In this document: piece after piece, positions 37,399-47,485 of the stretch
Numbering within the stretch: position 1 is the first letter of the stretch
How the letters are laid out: each line of letters starts with the position of its first letter
NCBI GenBank assembly: GCA_963748385.1
Contig: CAVVIQ010000001.1
Span: 186,001-250,000, forward strand
Source of the DNA: Rhodoblastus sp963748385
GTDB lineage: Bacteria; Pseudomonadota; Alphaproteobacteria; Rhizobiales; Beijerinckiaceae
Length of the DNA: 64,000 nt
Reading direction: 5' to 3'
Position numbers and translations under genes: made by a program
Notes under the pieces: model-generated
What the model was told of the DNA's origin: nothing
Database searches by the model: none
The model's input: the letters and a program-made list of their open reading frames with translations, nothing else

Positions 37399-37527
37399 AT
37401 GAGTGAGCCGCCTGTGTCCTTCGACACTGACCAGATGCCGACGACGAAATCCGGGGCTTTGCGCCCGGCGGCGTCGGCGCGCGCGCTCGCCGTCCGCCGG
37501 ACGCTCCTTCTTCTTATCGACCCCTGA
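37399..37527 (+). CDS. leuA leader peptide (ribosome-mediated attenuation)
   Basis: A 42-codon frame starting MSEPPVSFDTDQ and ending AVRRTLLLLIDP. Four consecutive leucine codons (CTC CTT CTT CTT) and an isoleucine sit just before the stop, and three are the rare CTT form. The stop overlaps the left arm of an inverted repeat. Lying 140 bases ahead of leuA, this is the design of a leucine attenuator: stalling at the Leu codons when charged tRNA-Leu is scarce would let the leuA transcript through. An in-frame ATG at 37435 is an alternative start. Confidence 0.7.
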   Translation: MSEPPVSFDTDQMPTTKSGALRPAASARALAVRRTLLLLIDP

Positions 37528-37560
37528 GGGCCGGCCGGGCGACGCCTGGGCGCTCAGGGG
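37521..37560 (+). promoter_or_regulatory. Inverted repeat of the leuA attenuator
   Basis: CCCCTGAG (37521-37528) pairs perfectly with CTCAGGGG (37553-37560). The left arm covers the leader stop codon. CCGGCGG and CCGCCGG upstream in the leader can form an alternative stem. The T run after it is weak (AGTTTG), so the exact terminator form is not clear. Confidence 0.5.
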
Positions 37561-37663
37561 AGTTTGAGCCGCAGCAGCCGTTTCCGGCCCCGGCCCCGCA
37601 TGTCCTCAAAAAATTGTCAGGACGATGCGAAAGCGCCAGGGCGTCAATCTCCAGGACCACGCC

Positions 37664-39229
<1,566 letters not shown>

Positions 39230-39238
39230 CCCAACCGA

Positions 39239-39275
39239 GCCGCCCGCGAAAAAATCGCGGGCGGCGCTTCTTTTT
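39239..39275 (+). terminator. Rho-independent terminator after leuA
   Basis: An 11-base stem GCCGCCCGCGA/TCGCGGGCGGC (39239-39249 and 39255-39265) with an AAAAA loop, followed by TTCTTTTT. Confidence 0.88.
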
Positions 39276-39315
39276 GCGCTCCCGCGCGCTATCTTAAGCG
39301 CGAGTGGAGGCTGTT

Positions 39316-39687
39316 ATGTTCGGATTTCTGCTTCGCGCCGCCATTGTCGCGCTTGGGCTTTGGGTGGCTTCGCGCATCGTTCCCGGAATCGGGTTCAACT
39401 CGACCGAGACATTGCTGGTCGCTGCGGTGCTGCTTGGGATCGCCAACGCCATCGTGCGGCCGGTCCTGGTCATCCTGACGCTGCCGATCACCGTGCTGAC
39501 GCTCGGGCTGTTCCTGCTGGTGGTGAACGGCCTGATGATCGAACTGGTCGCCCATCTGCTCGACGGATTCTTTGTTGAGGGCCTCGGCGCGGCGATCCTG
39601 GCCTCGTTGGTGGTCAGTGTGGTGAGCTGGGTGGTGTCCTGGTCGATCGGGCCGGGCGGCTACGAGGTCATGGTCGTGCGGCGCTGA
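39316..39687 (+). CDS. Phage-holin-family (PF04020-type) membrane protein
   Basis: A 123-residue protein of four hydrophobic helices: LLRAAIVALGLWVASRIVPG, LLVAAVLLGIANAIVRPVLV, LPITVLTLGLFLLVVNGLMI and a C-terminal helix, with the NAIVRPVL...LPITVLTLGLF pattern of this family. Despite the name it is a common chromosomal membrane protein of unknown role. The start at 39316 follows GGAGG. No phage genes are nearby. Confidence 0.82.
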   Translation: MFGFLLRAAIVALGLWVASRIVPGIGFNSTETLLVAAVLLGIANAIVRPVLVILTLPITVLTLGLFLLVVNGLMIELVAHLLDGFFVEGLGAAILASLVVSVVSWVVSWSIGPGGYEVMVVRR

Positions 39688-39826
39688 GCCGCCGCCCGGA
39701 TTTTGAAATCGTTTAAGGCGTGGCGAAAAAGCCGGGCGGCTCGCAGCCGTGTAACGCGCTTGAAAACTTTGGACTTTAGAATCTTCGGCGGTTCAATCTT
39801 TTCACCGAAAACGTCGGAGTCGCGCC

Positions 39827-40735
39827 GTGCAGATTTTCATGTCCGTTGTAGTCTCGGTCGCGGCCTTCTTGCTGCTCATGGCCGTTCTAGGCAGCTTTTT
39901 CACCGTCCAGACCGCGCAGGTCGCGGTGATTACCCGGTTCAACCGCTATCTCCGCGTCGCCCAGGCGGGGTTGAACTGGAAGGTTCCCTTCATCGACCGG
40001 GTCGATGGGCGAATGAGCCTGCGCGTCGATCAGATTTCGCTCACCATGGAGACCAAGACCAAGGACAATGTCTTCGTCACCATCCCGATTTCGGTCCAGA
40101 CCAGGGTGCGGCGGGAGAAGGCCTATGAGGCCTATTACAGCCTGTCCGACCCTCGCGCGCAGATCCAGGCCTATGTCGAACAGGTGGTGCTCGGCCATGT
40201 GCCGGGCATGACGCTGGACGAGGTTTTCGCCAGCCAGTCGAGCATAGCGGCGGCGGTCAAGCATGAGCTCGATGTCGATATGGCGGCCTTCGGCTACGAG
40301 ATCGTCAATGTGCTGGTCACCGACATCATCCCCGACGCCAAGGTCAAATCGGCGATGAACGATATCAACGCCGCCCAACGCGAGCAGGTCGCGGCGGCCG
40401 CGCGCGGCGAGGCGGAAAAAATCCTGGTGGTCAAGAAGGCGGAGGCCGAGGCGGAGAGCAAGGCCTTGCAGGGTCAGGGCATCGCCAATCAGCGCAGGGC
40501 GATCATCGACGGATTGCGCGGCTCGATCGAGGAATTCCAGAAATCGATCGGCGACGCCAGCGCCAGGGAGGTCATGCAGCTGGTGCTGGTGACCCAATAT
40601 TTCGACACCCTCAAATCGATCGGCGAACAGGGCAAGACCAACACCTTGTTCGTCTCCCATTCGCCGGGCGCGGTGCAGAATTTTTCCGAACAGATCATGC
40701 AGGCCATTGCCGGCGCGGCGGAACTAGGGAAATAA
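39827..40735 (+). CDS. SPFH/band-7 domain membrane protein
   Basis: A 302-residue protein: one N-terminal helix (VVVSVAAFLLLMAVLGSFF), the band-7 domain (QVAVITRFNRYLRVAQAG, PFIDRVDGRMSLRVDQ, VTIPISVQTRV, GHVPGMTLDEVFASQ) and a coiled-coil region rich in Ala/Glu (RGEAEKILVVKKAEAEAESK). Such stomatin/HflC-like proteins form membrane microdomain rings. The start is GTG at 39827. It is monocistronic here. Confidence 0.85.
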   Translation: MQIFMSVVVSVAAFLLLMAVLGSFFTVQTAQVAVITRFNRYLRVAQAGLNWKVPFIDRVDGRMSLRVDQISLTMETKTKDNVFVTIPISVQTRVRREKAYEAYYSLSDPRAQIQAYVEQVVLGHVPGMTLDEVFASQSSIAAAVKHELDVDMAAFGYEIVNVLVTDIIPDAKVKSAMNDINAAQREQVAAAARGEAEKILVVKKAEAEAESKALQGQGIANQRRAIIDGLRGSIEEFQKSIGDASAREVMQLVLVTQYFDTLKSIGEQGKTNTLFVSHSPGAVQNFSEQIMQAIAGAAELGK

Positions 40736-40874
40736 GGATCATCGACGGTTGCGACCAAAGGACGAACCCGGTCTTCCGATTTAATTTCGCCTGCATCTTG
40801 CCCGACATGCCTTCGGCGTCGCAAACTTGTCGGCCCCGGCCGTTCCGGCCGAACGACAAATTCGAGGAAACGCC

Positions 40875-42167
40875 ATGGCCGTCGAAACCAAGAGGCCCGA
40901 GACCATTGTCCTTCACGCCGGCTGGCGGGCCGATCCGGTCACCGGCGCGGTGGCGCCGCCGATCTACCAGACCACCAGCTACCAGTTCCGCGACACGGAA
41001 CACGCCGCCAATCTCTTCGCGCTGAAGGAGCTGGGCAATATCTACACAAGGCTGGGCAATCCCACCACCGACATTCTCGAACAGCGCCTCGCCGCGCTCG
41101 AAGGCGGCGCCGCCGCGCTGTGCGTCTCGTCCGGTCAGGCGGCCTCGGCCTTCGCCGTGCAGAATCTCGCGCGGGTCGGCGACAATATCGTCTCCTCGAC
41201 CGACCTTTATGGCGGCACCTGGAACCTTTTCGCCAATACCTTGAAGGATCAGGGCATAGAGGTCCGCTTCGTCGATCCGGGCGATCCGGAGAATTTCCGC
41301 CGCGCCACCGATTCCCGCACCCGCGCCTATTTTGCCGAGACGCTGCCCAATCCCAAGCTCGCGGTCTTCCCCATCGCCGAAGTGGCGGCGATCGGCCGCG
41401 AGATCGGCGTCCCGCTGATCATGGACAACACCGCCGCGCCGATCCTGGCGCGGCCGCTCGACCATGGCGCGGCCGTGGTGGTCTATTCCACCACCAAATT
41501 CATCGGCGGTCATGGGACGGCGATCGGCGGCGCGATCGTCGACGGCGGCAATTTCGACTGGGAGAAATTCGCCGAGCGCCAGCCCGCGCTCAACACGCCC
41601 GACCCGTCCTATCATGGCGCGGTCTGGACTCAGGCCGTGAAGCCGATCGGTCCGGTGGCCTATATCATCAAGATCCGCACCACTTTGCTGCGCGACCTCG
41701 GCTCTGCGCCCTCGCCCTTCAATTCCTTCCTCACCTTGCAGGGTCTGGAAACCTTGCCTTTGCGCATGGAGCGCCATTGCCAGAACGCGACCGCCGTCGC
41801 CCATTGGCTGGCGAAAAGGCCGGAGATCGTCAAGGTCATCCATCCCTCGCAGCAGAGCGGCGAGACCCGGGCGCGGGCCGACAAATATCTCAAGGGCGGC
41901 CATGGCGCGCTCGTCGGCTTCGAACTCGCCAGCGGCGCCGCGGCGGGCAAGAAATTCATCGACGCGCTGAAGCTTTTCTACCACGTCGCCAATATCGGCG
42001 ACGCCCGCAGCCTCGCCATCCATCCGGCCTCGACGACCCATTCCCAGCTCGCCGAGGAGGCCCAGCGCGCCACCGGCGTTTCGCCCGGCTATGTCCGTCT
42101 GTCGATCGGCCTGGAGCATATCGACGACATTCTCGCCGATCTCGAGCAGGCGTTGAAGGCGATCTGA
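40875..42167 (+). CDS. metY: O-acetylhomoserine aminocarboxypropyltransferase/cysteine synthase
   Basis: A 430-residue PLP enzyme of the Cys/Met metabolism family. The PLP lysine is in VYSTTKFIGGHGTAIGG. ETIVLHAGWRADPVTGAVAP, YTRLGNPTTDILEQRLAAL and the ALCVSSGQAASAFA segment mark the MetY group. It makes homocysteine from O-acetylhomoserine and sulfide. The start at 40875 follows GAGGAAACGCC. I looked for a SAM riboswitch in 40736-40874 and saw no known consensus. Confidence 0.9.
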   Translation: MAVETKRPETIVLHAGWRADPVTGAVAPPIYQTTSYQFRDTEHAANLFALKELGNIYTRLGNPTTDILEQRLAALEGGAAALCVSSGQAASAFAVQNLARVGDNIVSSTDLYGGTWNLFANTLKDQGIEVRFVDPGDPENFRRATDSRTRAYFAETLPNPKLAVFPIAEVAAIGREIGVPLIMDNTAAPILARPLDHGAAVVVYSTTKFIGGHGTAIGGAIVDGGNFDWEKFAERQPALNTPDPSYHGAVWTQAVKPIGPVAYIIKIRTTLLRDLGSAPSPFNSFLTLQGLETLPLRMERHCQNATAVAHWLAKRPEIVKVIHPSQQSGETRARADKYLKGGHGALVGFELASGAAAGKKFIDALKLFYHVANIGDARSLAIHPASTTHSQLAEEAQRATGVSPGYVRLSIGLEHIDDILADLEQALKAI

Positions 42168-42179
42168 CGGACTGCCTCG

Positions 42180-42201
42180 GCCGCCGGCTCCAGCCGGCGG
42201 C
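42180..42201 (+). terminator. GC hairpin after metY
   Basis: A perfect 10-base stem GCCGCCGGCT/AGCCGGCGGC around CC, 13 bases after the metY stop. It has no T run, so termination is only possible. Confidence 0.4.
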
Positions 42202-42264
42202 GCGAACGCCCTCGCAAGCCGCCCTTTGCAAAATAACAATGCATTTGCTTCCTAATATAGGAAC

Positions 42265-42292
42265 TTGAAATTGATATAGCATTTGCTATATT
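42265..42292 (+). promoter_or_regulatory. mntH promoter with MntR-type operator
   Basis: TTGAAA (42265-42270), 16 bases, TATATT (42287-42292). Between them lies the perfect palindrome ATATAGCA-TT-TGCTATAT (42274-42291). The core TATAG-N6-CTATA recurs before the mntR gene. A repressor bound here would block polymerase directly. Confidence 0.7.
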
Positions 42293-42315
42293 CCTCGGAG
42301 AGACGAGGACAGGCC

Positions 42316-43626
42316 ATGACCCATTATGTGGCGACGCCAGATCTGACCGAAAGCACGACGTTACGGATTCGCGAGGTTCTGGCCGGCCAGCGCGGCGGCC
42401 TGCGCTCGGCGCTGCTTTTCGCCGGACCGGCGGTCATCGCCTCGATCGCCTATGTCGATCCCGGCAATTTCGCCACCAATATCCAGGCGGGCGCCGGCTA
42501 TGGCTATGCCCTGCTGTGGGTGGTGGCGCTGGCCAATCTGATCGCCATGCTGTTCCAGGCTCTCTCCGCCAAGCTCGGGATCGTCACCGGACGCAATCTC
42601 GCCGAAATGTGCCGCGAGCGTTTCTCGGCGCCCGTGCGCTACGGCATGTGGGCGGTCAGCGAAATCGCCGCCATGGCCACCGATCTCGCGGAATTTCTGG
42701 GCGGCTCCATCGGCCTGTCGCTGCTGCTCCACTTGCCGCTTCTGGCCGGCATGGCGGCGACGGCGGCGGCGACCTTTGGGGTCCTGATGTTCGAAAGCCG
42801 TGGCTTCCGGCCGATGGAGCTGATCATCGGTGGTTTCGTCGCCATCATCGGCTTTTCCTATCTGGCCGAAATGTTCATCGCCCCGGTCGATTGGGAAGGC
42901 GCCGGCCGCGCCCTGGTCACGCCGTCGCTGCCGGACGCCAGGGCCTTGACCATCGCGGTCGGGATCGTCGGCGCGACCGTCATGCCGCACGCCATTTTTC
43001 TCCATTCCGGGCTGACCCAGAATCGCGCGCCGGCGCGCAACGACGGCGAGCGGCGAAAACTTCTGCGCTTTTCAACCTGGGAAAGCGTCATTGCGCTGGC
43101 CGTCGCCGGGGCGGTCAACATGGCCATGGTGATCATGGCCGCCGCCGCCTTCCATGCCGGCCACGCCGATGTCGCCGAGATCGAAACCGCTTATCACAGC
43201 CTGACCCCACTGCTGGGCGGCGCGGCGGCGACCGTGTTCTTGATCTCGCTGCTGGCTTCCGGGATATCGTCCTCGGCGGTCGGCACCATGGCCGGACAGA
43301 TGATCATGCAGGGCTTCGTCGGCTTTCGCATCCCGATCTGGCTGCGCCGCCTCGTCACCATGCTGCCGGCTTTCGTCGTGGTCGCGATGGGCGTCAACGC
43401 CACCGACGCCTTGGTTTACAGCCAGGTCGTGCTGTCCTTAGCCCTGCCGGTTCCGATCATCGCGCTGGTTCTGTTCACCCGTGACCGCGCCGTCATGGGG
43501 GAATTCGCCAATGGAAAGCTGACCGCCGCCGCCGCCGTCGTTGGGACATTGGTGATTCTGGCGCTGAACGCGATCCTGCTGCTGCAGACCTTCAATGTCC
43601 CGATTCCCGGCCTTCCCGCCGCCTGA
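42316..43626 (+). CDS. mntH: Nramp-family Mn2+/divalent metal transporter MntH
   Basis: A 436-residue protein with 11 helices. Helix 1 has the Nramp metal site DPGNFATNIQAGAGYG, and helix 6 has GATVMPHAIFLHSG (MPH motif). Both are intact. MntH imports Mn2+ with protons. The start at 42316 has AGGACAGG upstream. A palindromic operator lies in its promoter and a MntR-like gene follows, so manganese-dependent repression is very likely. Confidence 0.92.
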   Translation: MTHYVATPDLTESTTLRIREVLAGQRGGLRSALLFAGPAVIASIAYVDPGNFATNIQAGAGYGYALLWVVALANLIAMLFQALSAKLGIVTGRNLAEMCRERFSAPVRYGMWAVSEIAAMATDLAEFLGGSIGLSLLLHLPLLAGMAATAAATFGVLMFESRGFRPMELIIGGFVAIIGFSYLAEMFIAPVDWEGAGRALVTPSLPDARALTIAVGIVGATVMPHAIFLHSGLTQNRAPARNDGERRKLLRFSTWESVIALAVAGAVNMAMVIMAAAAFHAGHADVAEIETAYHSLTPLLGGAAATVFLISLLASGISSSAVGTMAGQMIMQGFVGFRIPIWLRRLVTMLPAFVVVAMGVNATDALVYSQVVLSLALPVPIIALVLFTRDRAVMGEFANGKLTAAAAVVGTLVILALNAILLLQTFNVPIPGLPAA

Positions 43627-43659
43627 TTGGGGCGAAGGATTTTCGGGGCTGGCGCGATT

Positions 43660-43675
43660 TATAGACCGAGCTATA
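43660..43675 (+). promoter_or_regulatory. Second MntR-type operator
   Basis: TATAG-ACCGAG-CTATA has the same half-sites and spacing as the mntH operator (TATAG-CATTTG-CTATA). It lies 30 bases ahead of the mntR start, overlapping TATACA, a -10-like element, which suggests autoregulation. Confidence 0.65.
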
Positions 43676-43704
43676 CATTATCGCGCTCTTGCCGATTCCC
43701 GAAA

Positions 43705-44166
43705 GTGAAACGCTTGGTGAAATCCTCCGCTTCCGGCCAGAAACGCCTCGTCCCGACCGATCCCGAGGCGCAGGCCGAGGCTTTTCAGAAAAGCCGCGAC
43801 GATCGTCGCTTCGAACTGAAGGAGGATTATGTCGAGCTGATCGCCGAACTGATCGCGCAGGAGGGCGAGGCGCGCCAGACCGACATCGCCCGGCGGCTCG
43901 GCGTCACCCAGCCGACGGTGGCCAAAATGCTCAAGCGCCTCGCCGAGGAAGATCTGGTGACCCAGCGCCCCTATCGCGGCGTTTTCCTCACCGCGGAAGG
44001 ACAGCGTCTGGCGGCGGCGACCCGGCGCCGGCATGAAATCGTCGAGGCCCTGCTGCTGCGGCTTGGCGTCGATCCCGACACCGCCCGCATGGACGCCGAG
44101 GGCATCGAGCACCATGTCAGCGAGAAAACGCTGGAGGCCTTCGAGCTTTTCCTCGGCAAGCGATAA
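43705..44166 (+). CDS. mntR: Manganese-responsive DtxR/MntR-family regulator
   Basis: About 153 residues. The winged helix reads EDYVELIAELIAQEGEARQT, DIARRLGVTQPTVAKMLKRL and ITAEGQ-like FLTAEGQRLAAAT. The metal-binding dimer domain has RRRHEIVEALLLRLGVDPDT, DAEGIEHHVSEKTLEAFELF, with the E-X2-H-H ligands. It lies directly behind mntH and both have TATAG-N6-CTATA operators. GTG at 43705 is chosen because the longer reading runs back through the operator. No SRR/SH3 third domain, as in MntR. Confidence 0.85.
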   Translation: MKRLVKSSASGQKRLVPTDPEAQAEAFQKSRDDRRFELKEDYVELIAELIAQEGEARQTDIARRLGVTQPTVAKMLKRLAEEDLVTQRPYRGVFLTAEGQRLAAATRRRHEIVEALLLRLGVDPDTARMDAEGIEHHVSEKTLEAFELFLGKR

Positions 44167-44256
44167 CCCTGACCCGGCGCTTGACAGGCGCGGCTCTTTT
44201 GATAGGCCTGTCCCGGCCCGCGTTTTTCGACCGCGTCGGGCCAAATCGGAGGAATC

Positions 44257-44787
44257 ATGGCGTTCGACCGCATCGGCTCGCGTTGGGCCGGCCTGTTTTT
44301 TCACGCGATTCTCGTCGCCATGGTCCTGAGCCTTGGCCTGGGGGCCTCCGCCCGGGCGCAAGGCGTGGCCAAGGACAAATATGGCGATTGGCAGATGCGC
44401 TGCGAAACCCCGCCGGGCGCCGCTCATGAGCAATGCGCGCTGATGCAGAGCGTCGCCGCCGAGGACAAGCCCAATGTCAATCTCGTCGTGATCGTGCTGA
44501 AAACGGCCGACGGCAAAAGCCGGCTTCTGCGGATCATCGCGCCGCTCGGCGTGCTCCTGCCTTCCGGCCTCGGCCTCAAGATCGACAACACCGACATCGG
44601 CCGCGCCGGATTCGTGCGCTGCCTGCCCTCCGGCTGCATCGCCGAGGTGGTGATGGAGGACAAGCTGCTCGATCAGCTGGGTTCGGGAACCACCGCGACC
44701 TTCATCATTTTCCAGACGCCGGAGGAGGGCATCGGCATTCCGCTGACCCTCAAAGGTTTCAAGGACGGTTTCTCGAAACTGCCGTGA
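44257..44787 (+). CDS. Invasion-associated locus B (IalB) family protein
   Basis: A 176-residue secreted protein. The signal peptide runs to ASARAQG near residue 36. IalB text follows: KYGDWQMRCETPPG, EQCALMQSVAAED, LRIIAPLGVLLPSGLGLKID and FVRCLPSGCIAEVVM, with four cysteines likely in disulfides. It is periplasmic. The name comes from Bartonella; the role in free-living bacteria is unknown. Confidence 0.85.
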   Translation: MAFDRIGSRWAGLFFHAILVAMVLSLGLGASARAQGVAKDKYGDWQMRCETPPGAAHEQCALMQSVAAEDKPNVNLVVIVLKTADGKSRLLRIIAPLGVLLPSGLGLKIDNTDIGRAGFVRCLPSGCIAEVVMEDKLLDQLGSGTTATFIIFQTPEEGIGIPLTLKGFKDGFSKLP

Positions 44788-44821
44788 CCGGGCGTTTCGC
44801 CCGGCGAGGTCCGGAGGACGC

Positions 44822-45958
44822 ATGATGTCGGATATGGAGCAGGCCCCGGCCCGTACGCCGCTTTATAGCCGCCATATCGCCCTCGGCGGGCGGATGGTCG
44901 AGTTCGCCGGCTATGCCCTGCCGGTCAATTACTCCAAGGGCGTCCTCGCCGAACATCTTTTCACTCGTGGGAAGGCCGGCCTGTTCGACGTTTCCCACAT
45001 GGGACAGGCCCTTCTCTCCGGGCCTGACGCCGCGCGTCGGCTCGAAAGCCTCGTTCCCGGCGACATTCAGGCGCTCGCGCCGGGGCGCATCCGCTACACC
45101 CAGTTCACCAATGACGAGGGCGGAATCCTCGACGACCTGATGGTGACGAAGCTCGCGCCCGACGCCGCCGGCGAAAGGCTTTTCCTGGTCGTCAACGCCG
45201 CCCGCAAACAGGCCGATTTCGCCCTTTTGCGCGGAAAGCTGCCGGATCTGCGCCTGGACGCGCTCGGAGACCACGCGCTTTTCGCCCTGCAGGGGCCGGC
45301 CGCGGCGGCGGTGCTGGAGCGCCATGTCCCGGGCGTCTCCGGGCTGGGCTTCATGGCCCACGATTCGTTCTCCTGGCGCGGCGCCGAAATCGGCGTGTCG
45401 CGCTCGGGCTATACCGGCGAGGACGGCTTCGAGATTTCGCTGTCCGCAGAGGCCGCCCGGCCCCTCGCGGACCTGCTGCTGCTGGAGGATGACGTCGAGC
45501 CGATCGGCCTCGGCGCCCGCGATTCGCTGCGGCTCGAAGCAGGCCTTTGCCTCTATGGCCATGACATCGACGAGACCACCAGCCCGATCGAGGCCGGCCT
45601 CGCCTGGTCGATTTCGAAGCGCCGGCGGGAACAGGGCGGCTTTCCCGGCGCGGCGCGCATCCAGAAAGAGCTGGCCGAGGGCGTGACGCGCCAGCGCGTC
45701 GGTCTCGCCCCGGACGGCAAGCAGCCGGCGCGCGAAGGCGCGGAAATCACCAACGTGGACGGCGCGGTCATCGGCCGGATCACCTCGGGGGGCTTCTCGC
45801 CCTCGCTTGGACGGCCCGTCGCCATGGGCTATGTTCCACCCGAATTCGCGTGCGAGGGAACCGCCGTCAATCTGATCGTGCGCGGAAAGCCTTTGCCCGC
45901 GCGGGTCGTTCCCCTGCCCTTCGTCCCCAACCGCTATCACCGCCCCGCCCAGGTCTGA
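44822..45958 (+). CDS. gcvT: Aminomethyltransferase (glycine cleavage T protein)
   Basis: A 378-residue folate enzyme: TPLYSRHIALGGRMVEFAGY, GLFDVSHMGQALLSGPDA, YTQFTNDEGGILDDLMV, SRSGYTGEDGFEIS and GARDSLRLEAGLCLYGHDID are all GcvT signatures. It transfers the methylene group from the H protein to tetrahydrofolate. ATG at 44822 follows GGAGGACGC; ATGs two and four codons later are also possible. It is followed by gcvH 28 bases on. gcvP is not in the window. Confidence 0.93.
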   Translation: MMSDMEQAPARTPLYSRHIALGGRMVEFAGYALPVNYSKGVLAEHLFTRGKAGLFDVSHMGQALLSGPDAARRLESLVPGDIQALAPGRIRYTQFTNDEGGILDDLMVTKLAPDAAGERLFLVVNAARKQADFALLRGKLPDLRLDALGDHALFALQGPAAAAVLERHVPGVSGLGFMAHDSFSWRGAEIGVSRSGYTGEDGFEISLSAEAARPLADLLLLEDDVEPIGLGARDSLRLEAGLCLYGHDIDETTSPIEAGLAWSISKRRREQGGFPGAARIQKELAEGVTRQRVGLAPDGKQPAREGAEITNVDGAVIGRITSGGFSPSLGRPVAMGYVPPEFACEGTAVNLIVRGKPLPARVVPLPFVPNRYHRPAQV

Positions 45959-45986
45959 CAGATCTTACTGATTTCCGGAGCTTGCC

Positions 45987-46364
45987 ATGGCCGACATGTT
46001 CTTTACCAAGGATCACGAATATATTGTCGTCGAGGACGGCGTCGGCCGGGTCGGCATCACCCGCTTCGCGCAAGGCCAGCTCGGCGACGTGGTTTTCGTC
46101 GAGCTTCCCGACATCGGCGCCACGCGCAGGCAGGGCGAGGAAACCGGCGTGGTCGAGAGCGTCAAGGCGGCGAGCGAAGTTTTCTCACCGGTCTCGGGCG
46201 AGGTGGTCGAAGTCAATTCCGATCTCGTCAGCCATCCGGCTCTGGTCAACGAAGACCCCCAGGGCGACGGCTGGTTCTTCAAGATCAGGATCGCCGATCC
46301 GTCCGAACTGTCCGGCCTGCTCGACAAGGCGGCCTATGCCGCCTTGGTCGCCTCGCTCGCCTGA
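45987..46364 (+). CDS. gcvH: Glycine cleavage system H protein
   Basis: A 125-residue lipoyl carrier. The lipoylated lysine is K60 in VVESVKAASEVFSPVSGEV. FTKDHEYIVVEDGVGRVGIT is the standard beginning. It shuttles the aminomethyl group between P, T and L proteins. It is intact, with a CGGAGCTTGCC ribosome site. Confidence 0.95.
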   Translation: MADMFFTKDHEYIVVEDGVGRVGITRFAQGQLGDVVFVELPDIGATRRQGEETGVVESVKAASEVFSPVSGEVVEVNSDLVSHPALVNEDPQGDGWFFKIRIADPSELSGLLDKAAYAALVASLA

Positions 46365-46382
46365 GCTTCTTGAGGGGGCCGC

Positions 46383-47105
46383 ATGACTGACTCCGACGCG
46401 CCCCCGCTTTGCCCGGATTGCGCCAAGCCGGATTTCCTGTGCATCTGCGATTCGGTCGAGCCGATCGGCAATAAAGTCGCGCTGCTCATCCTCCAGCATC
46501 CGCAGGAGCAGGACCGGTTGCTCGGCACCGCGCGCCTGACCAAACGCGCGCTGAAAAACGCCGAACTGAAAATCGGCCTTTCCTGGCCGAGCCTCGCCAA
46601 GGTTTTGGGACGAGAGGCCAATCCCGCCGATTGGGCGGTCCTGCATCTCGGCGCCGCCTACGCCAAGACTTTGCCGCGCGAGCGCGAAGTCATCGTGCTG
46701 GACAAGAAGGGCGAGCCTTTGCCCGATCAGGACAAGGCGCTGACAGGGCTGAAAGGAATCGTGATTTTCGACGGCTCCTGGGCCCAGGCCAAGACCCTTT
46801 GGTGGCGAAACCCCTGGGTGCTCAAGGCCAGGAGACTGGCGCTCAACCCCAGAAAACCGTCGCTCTACGGCAATCTGCGCCGCGAACCCCGCCGCGAAGC
46901 GCTGTCGACCCTGGAAGCGACGGCGCTCGCCCTGTCGCGGCTGGAAAAAAGGCCGGAAATCGAGACGGCGCTGCTGAAAGATTTCGCCGCCATGCTCGAC
47001 AGATATCGCGCCGCGCTGGCGAGCGGCGCAATATCGCCGCCCGCGCCGGCGCGCAAGGGCGGGCCGCCGAGGCCCAGGGCGCGGAAACCGTCCTCGGCGG
47101 GCTGA
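46383..47105 (+). CDS. DTW domain-containing protein (probable tRNA-uridine aminocarboxypropyltransferase)
   Basis: A 240-residue protein. The N-terminal zinc-type motif is CPDCAKPDFLCICDSVEP. It is followed by LLILQHPQEQDRLLGTARLT, the DTW-type core IVIFDGSWAQAKTLWWRNPW (D-G-S-W here) and KPSLYGNLRREPRREALSTL. DTW proteins such as TapT add the acp group to uridine 47 of tRNA from SAM. It ends in a basic Pro/Ala tail. It follows gcvH by 18 bases; a metabolic link is not evident. The frame is intact. Confidence 0.85.
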   Translation: MTDSDAPPLCPDCAKPDFLCICDSVEPIGNKVALLILQHPQEQDRLLGTARLTKRALKNAELKIGLSWPSLAKVLGREANPADWAVLHLGAAYAKTLPREREVIVLDKKGEPLPDQDKALTGLKGIVIFDGSWAQAKTLWWRNPWVLKARRLALNPRKPSLYGNLRREPRREALSTLEATALALSRLEKRPEIETALLKDFAAMLDRYRAALASGAISPPAPARKGGPPRPRARKPSSAG

Positions 47106-47485
47106 ATCAATGCGATGTGCGACCAATTTCGCGTTTCGATCGCGTCGATACGGGCGACGCACGATCGCGAACTTCCGGTCAAAAGTCTGCGGGAAGGCCT
47201 TTTTTCGAAACCTGAGTCGTGACATCGCTCGCACGTTCTCTGAAAAGTGAAAATTCGGGCGTTCCTCGACCCATCGAGCTCAGGAGCCCCGTCGCCGGGC
47301 TGGCGAAAGCTCATCCATCGCGCTGGCCGGCCGGAACGCATGGATTCCGCAGCGGGCTTTCAAGAACGCCGGATCATTTGCCCAATGCCGGTTTGGAGCC
47401 TTTCGCGATCGAAAAACATGCCGGCTGTCGGACCTTGGCGCTTCGGCGCGGCGTTATGGGGTTGTGGAGAAGCCGGGAGGCGACC
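47106..47485. other. Gap without a recognisable gene
   Basis: About 380 bases. The frame leading into the MaoC gene is open but its text (for example SPVAGLAKAHPSRWP) matches no family, and the MaoC ribosome site is at its end. I see no stable repeat or terminator. Confidence 0.5.

Noticed and set aside
39316..39687. Phage holin as sign of a prophage
   Set aside because: This holin-named family is a common chromosomal membrane protein, and no other phage genes are near.
40736..40874. Possible SAM riboswitch ahead of metY
   Set aside because: No SAM-I or SAM-II consensus elements could be recognised in these 139 bases.
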